NCBI GenBank assembly: GCA_903898335.1
Contig: CAIUEV010000107.1
Span: 1-6,480 of the forward strand
Source: an uncultured bacterium
GTDB taxonomy: Bacteria > Patescibacteriota > Minisyncoccia > CAIUEV01
DNA: 6,480 nucleotides
Reading direction: 5' to 3'
Part shown: positions 6,165 through 6,480 of the stretch, one piece after another
Layout of the letters: each line of letters begins with the position of its first letter
How positions within the stretch are numbered: position 1 is the stretch's first letter
The notes under the pieces: model-generated
What the model saw: only the letters and a program-made list of their open reading frames with translations
Database searches by the model: none
Told to the model about the DNA's origin: nothing
Made by a program: the position numbers and the translations under genes

Positions 6165-6413
6165 CTAGTAGATAACTTTCCATTTCTTATCCTTGCTGAT
6201 CGGTCTGATGCTTTTAAAAGAAACAACGTCCCCCTCTTTGTAAAAATTTTTGGGATCATGCACTTTATATTTCTTGGAAGAGGTGTATCTCTTGAGGTAT
6301 TTGGGGTGCTTTTTGAGCGTATCCACTCTGACCACAACAGTCTTATCCATTTTATCGCTAACGACTGTTCCTTTTGAAATTTTGACAATTTTTGGGGCTT
6401 TGTTACTTTCCAT
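6165..6413 (-). CDS. rpsQ: 30S ribosomal protein S17 (uS17)
   Basis: S17 binds the 5' domain of 16S rRNA early in assembly. The 82-residue protein shows the OB-fold family blocks [59 protein letters not shown]. The length is normal (80-90). The ATG at 6413 is the only start giving a family-like N-terminus. The frame 6155-6451 on the same strand is a shadow. It is the first complete gene in the window's part of the operon; rpmC normally precedes it. Confidence 0.97.
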   Translation of the reverse strand: MESNKAPKIVKISKGTVVSDKMDKTVVVRVDTLKKHPKYLKRYTSSKKYKVHDPKNFYKEGDVVSFKSIRPISKDKKWKVIY

Positions 6414-6444
6414 ACTTCATCAAATAAAAATACTACGTAAATTT

Positions 6445-6480
6445 TTAGCAAGCTAAAAACGATTTAACAACATTTAATCG
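6445..6480 (-). CDS. Possible C-terminal tail of the gene upstream of rpsQ (perhaps rpmC, L29)
   Basis: One minus-strand frame is open from the window edge to a TAA at 6447-6445, giving RLNVVKSFLAC, 31 bases before the rpsQ start. L29 proteins often end with a basic R-x-N-I-A-R-like helix, and rpmC is the usual neighbour here. The match is weak and only 11 residues long. The other two frames stop within 5 codons, so they cannot be excluded as shorter tails. This is inference from gene order more than from sequence. Confidence 0.25.
   Translation of the reverse strand, partial: RLNVVKSFLAC

Noticed and set aside
387..6413. Possible reassigned UGA codon, since no gene here ends in TGA
   Set aside because: All visible stops are TAA or TAG, which would fit a UGA-Gly code, but no gene contains an in-frame TGA and every conserved Gly is read from GGN. 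Nine stops are too few to argue from, so the standard code suffices.
1..6480. CRISPR array, tRNA, rRNA, insertion sequence or integrase
   Set aside because: No regularly spaced direct repeats, cloverleaf structures, terminal inverted repeats or transposase motifs were found by reading both strands.
6414..6480. Promoter directly upstream of rpsQ
   Set aside because: TTGTTA and TAAAAA on the minus strand are 17 bases apart, but the -10 match is only four of six in AT-rich DNA, and rpsQ is normally internal to the operon.

Overview
The window suggests a low-to-moderate G+C bacterium with compact genes. The best guess is a member of the Candidate Phyla Radiation (Patescibacteria, for example a Parcubacteria-like lineage). 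The guess rests on the style of the ribosomal proteins (zinc-type S14, L24 with a four-cysteine ribbon), the absence of Shine-Dalgarno motifs before any start, and a giant secreted low-complexity, cysteine-rich protein next to the ribosomal genes. No 16S rRNA or other decisive marker is present, so this placement is inference.

Layout. Bases 3-185 (+) hold the C-terminal end of an unidentified protein ending in a CAVC motif. Bases 186-386 are intergenic, with a 12-bp hairpin and a good sigma70-like promoter. Bases 387-3485 (+) encode one 1032-residue exported protein of unknown function. It has an N-terminal signal peptide, a cysteine-free N-terminal region, a second short hydrophobic segment, two eight-cysteine repeats, a thrombospondin type 3-like calcium-binding motif, a long Asn/Gln/Gly/Tyr-rich stretch, a helical linker and a dense cysteine cluster. 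It contains 53 cysteines, all after residue 243. Bases 3486-3647 form a convergent intergenic region with two back-to-back intrinsic terminators, one per strand.

Bases 3648-6413 (-) are a tightly packed ribosomal protein run, read right to left: rpsQ (S17), rplN (L14), rplX (L24), rplE (L5), rpsN (S14), rpsH (S8), rplF (L6). This is the canonical order across the S10/spc operon junction. All seven genes look intact. The last bases (6445-6480) may hold the tail of the gene upstream of rpsQ, where rpmC would be expected.

The ribosomal genes supply both subunits and were probably co-transcribed from a promoter outside the window. The transcript appears to stop after rplF, so the usual downstream genes (rplR, rpsE, rplO, secY) do not follow here. 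The most novel item is the large cysteine-rich surface or secreted protein. I recognise no family for the whole protein, only local motifs.
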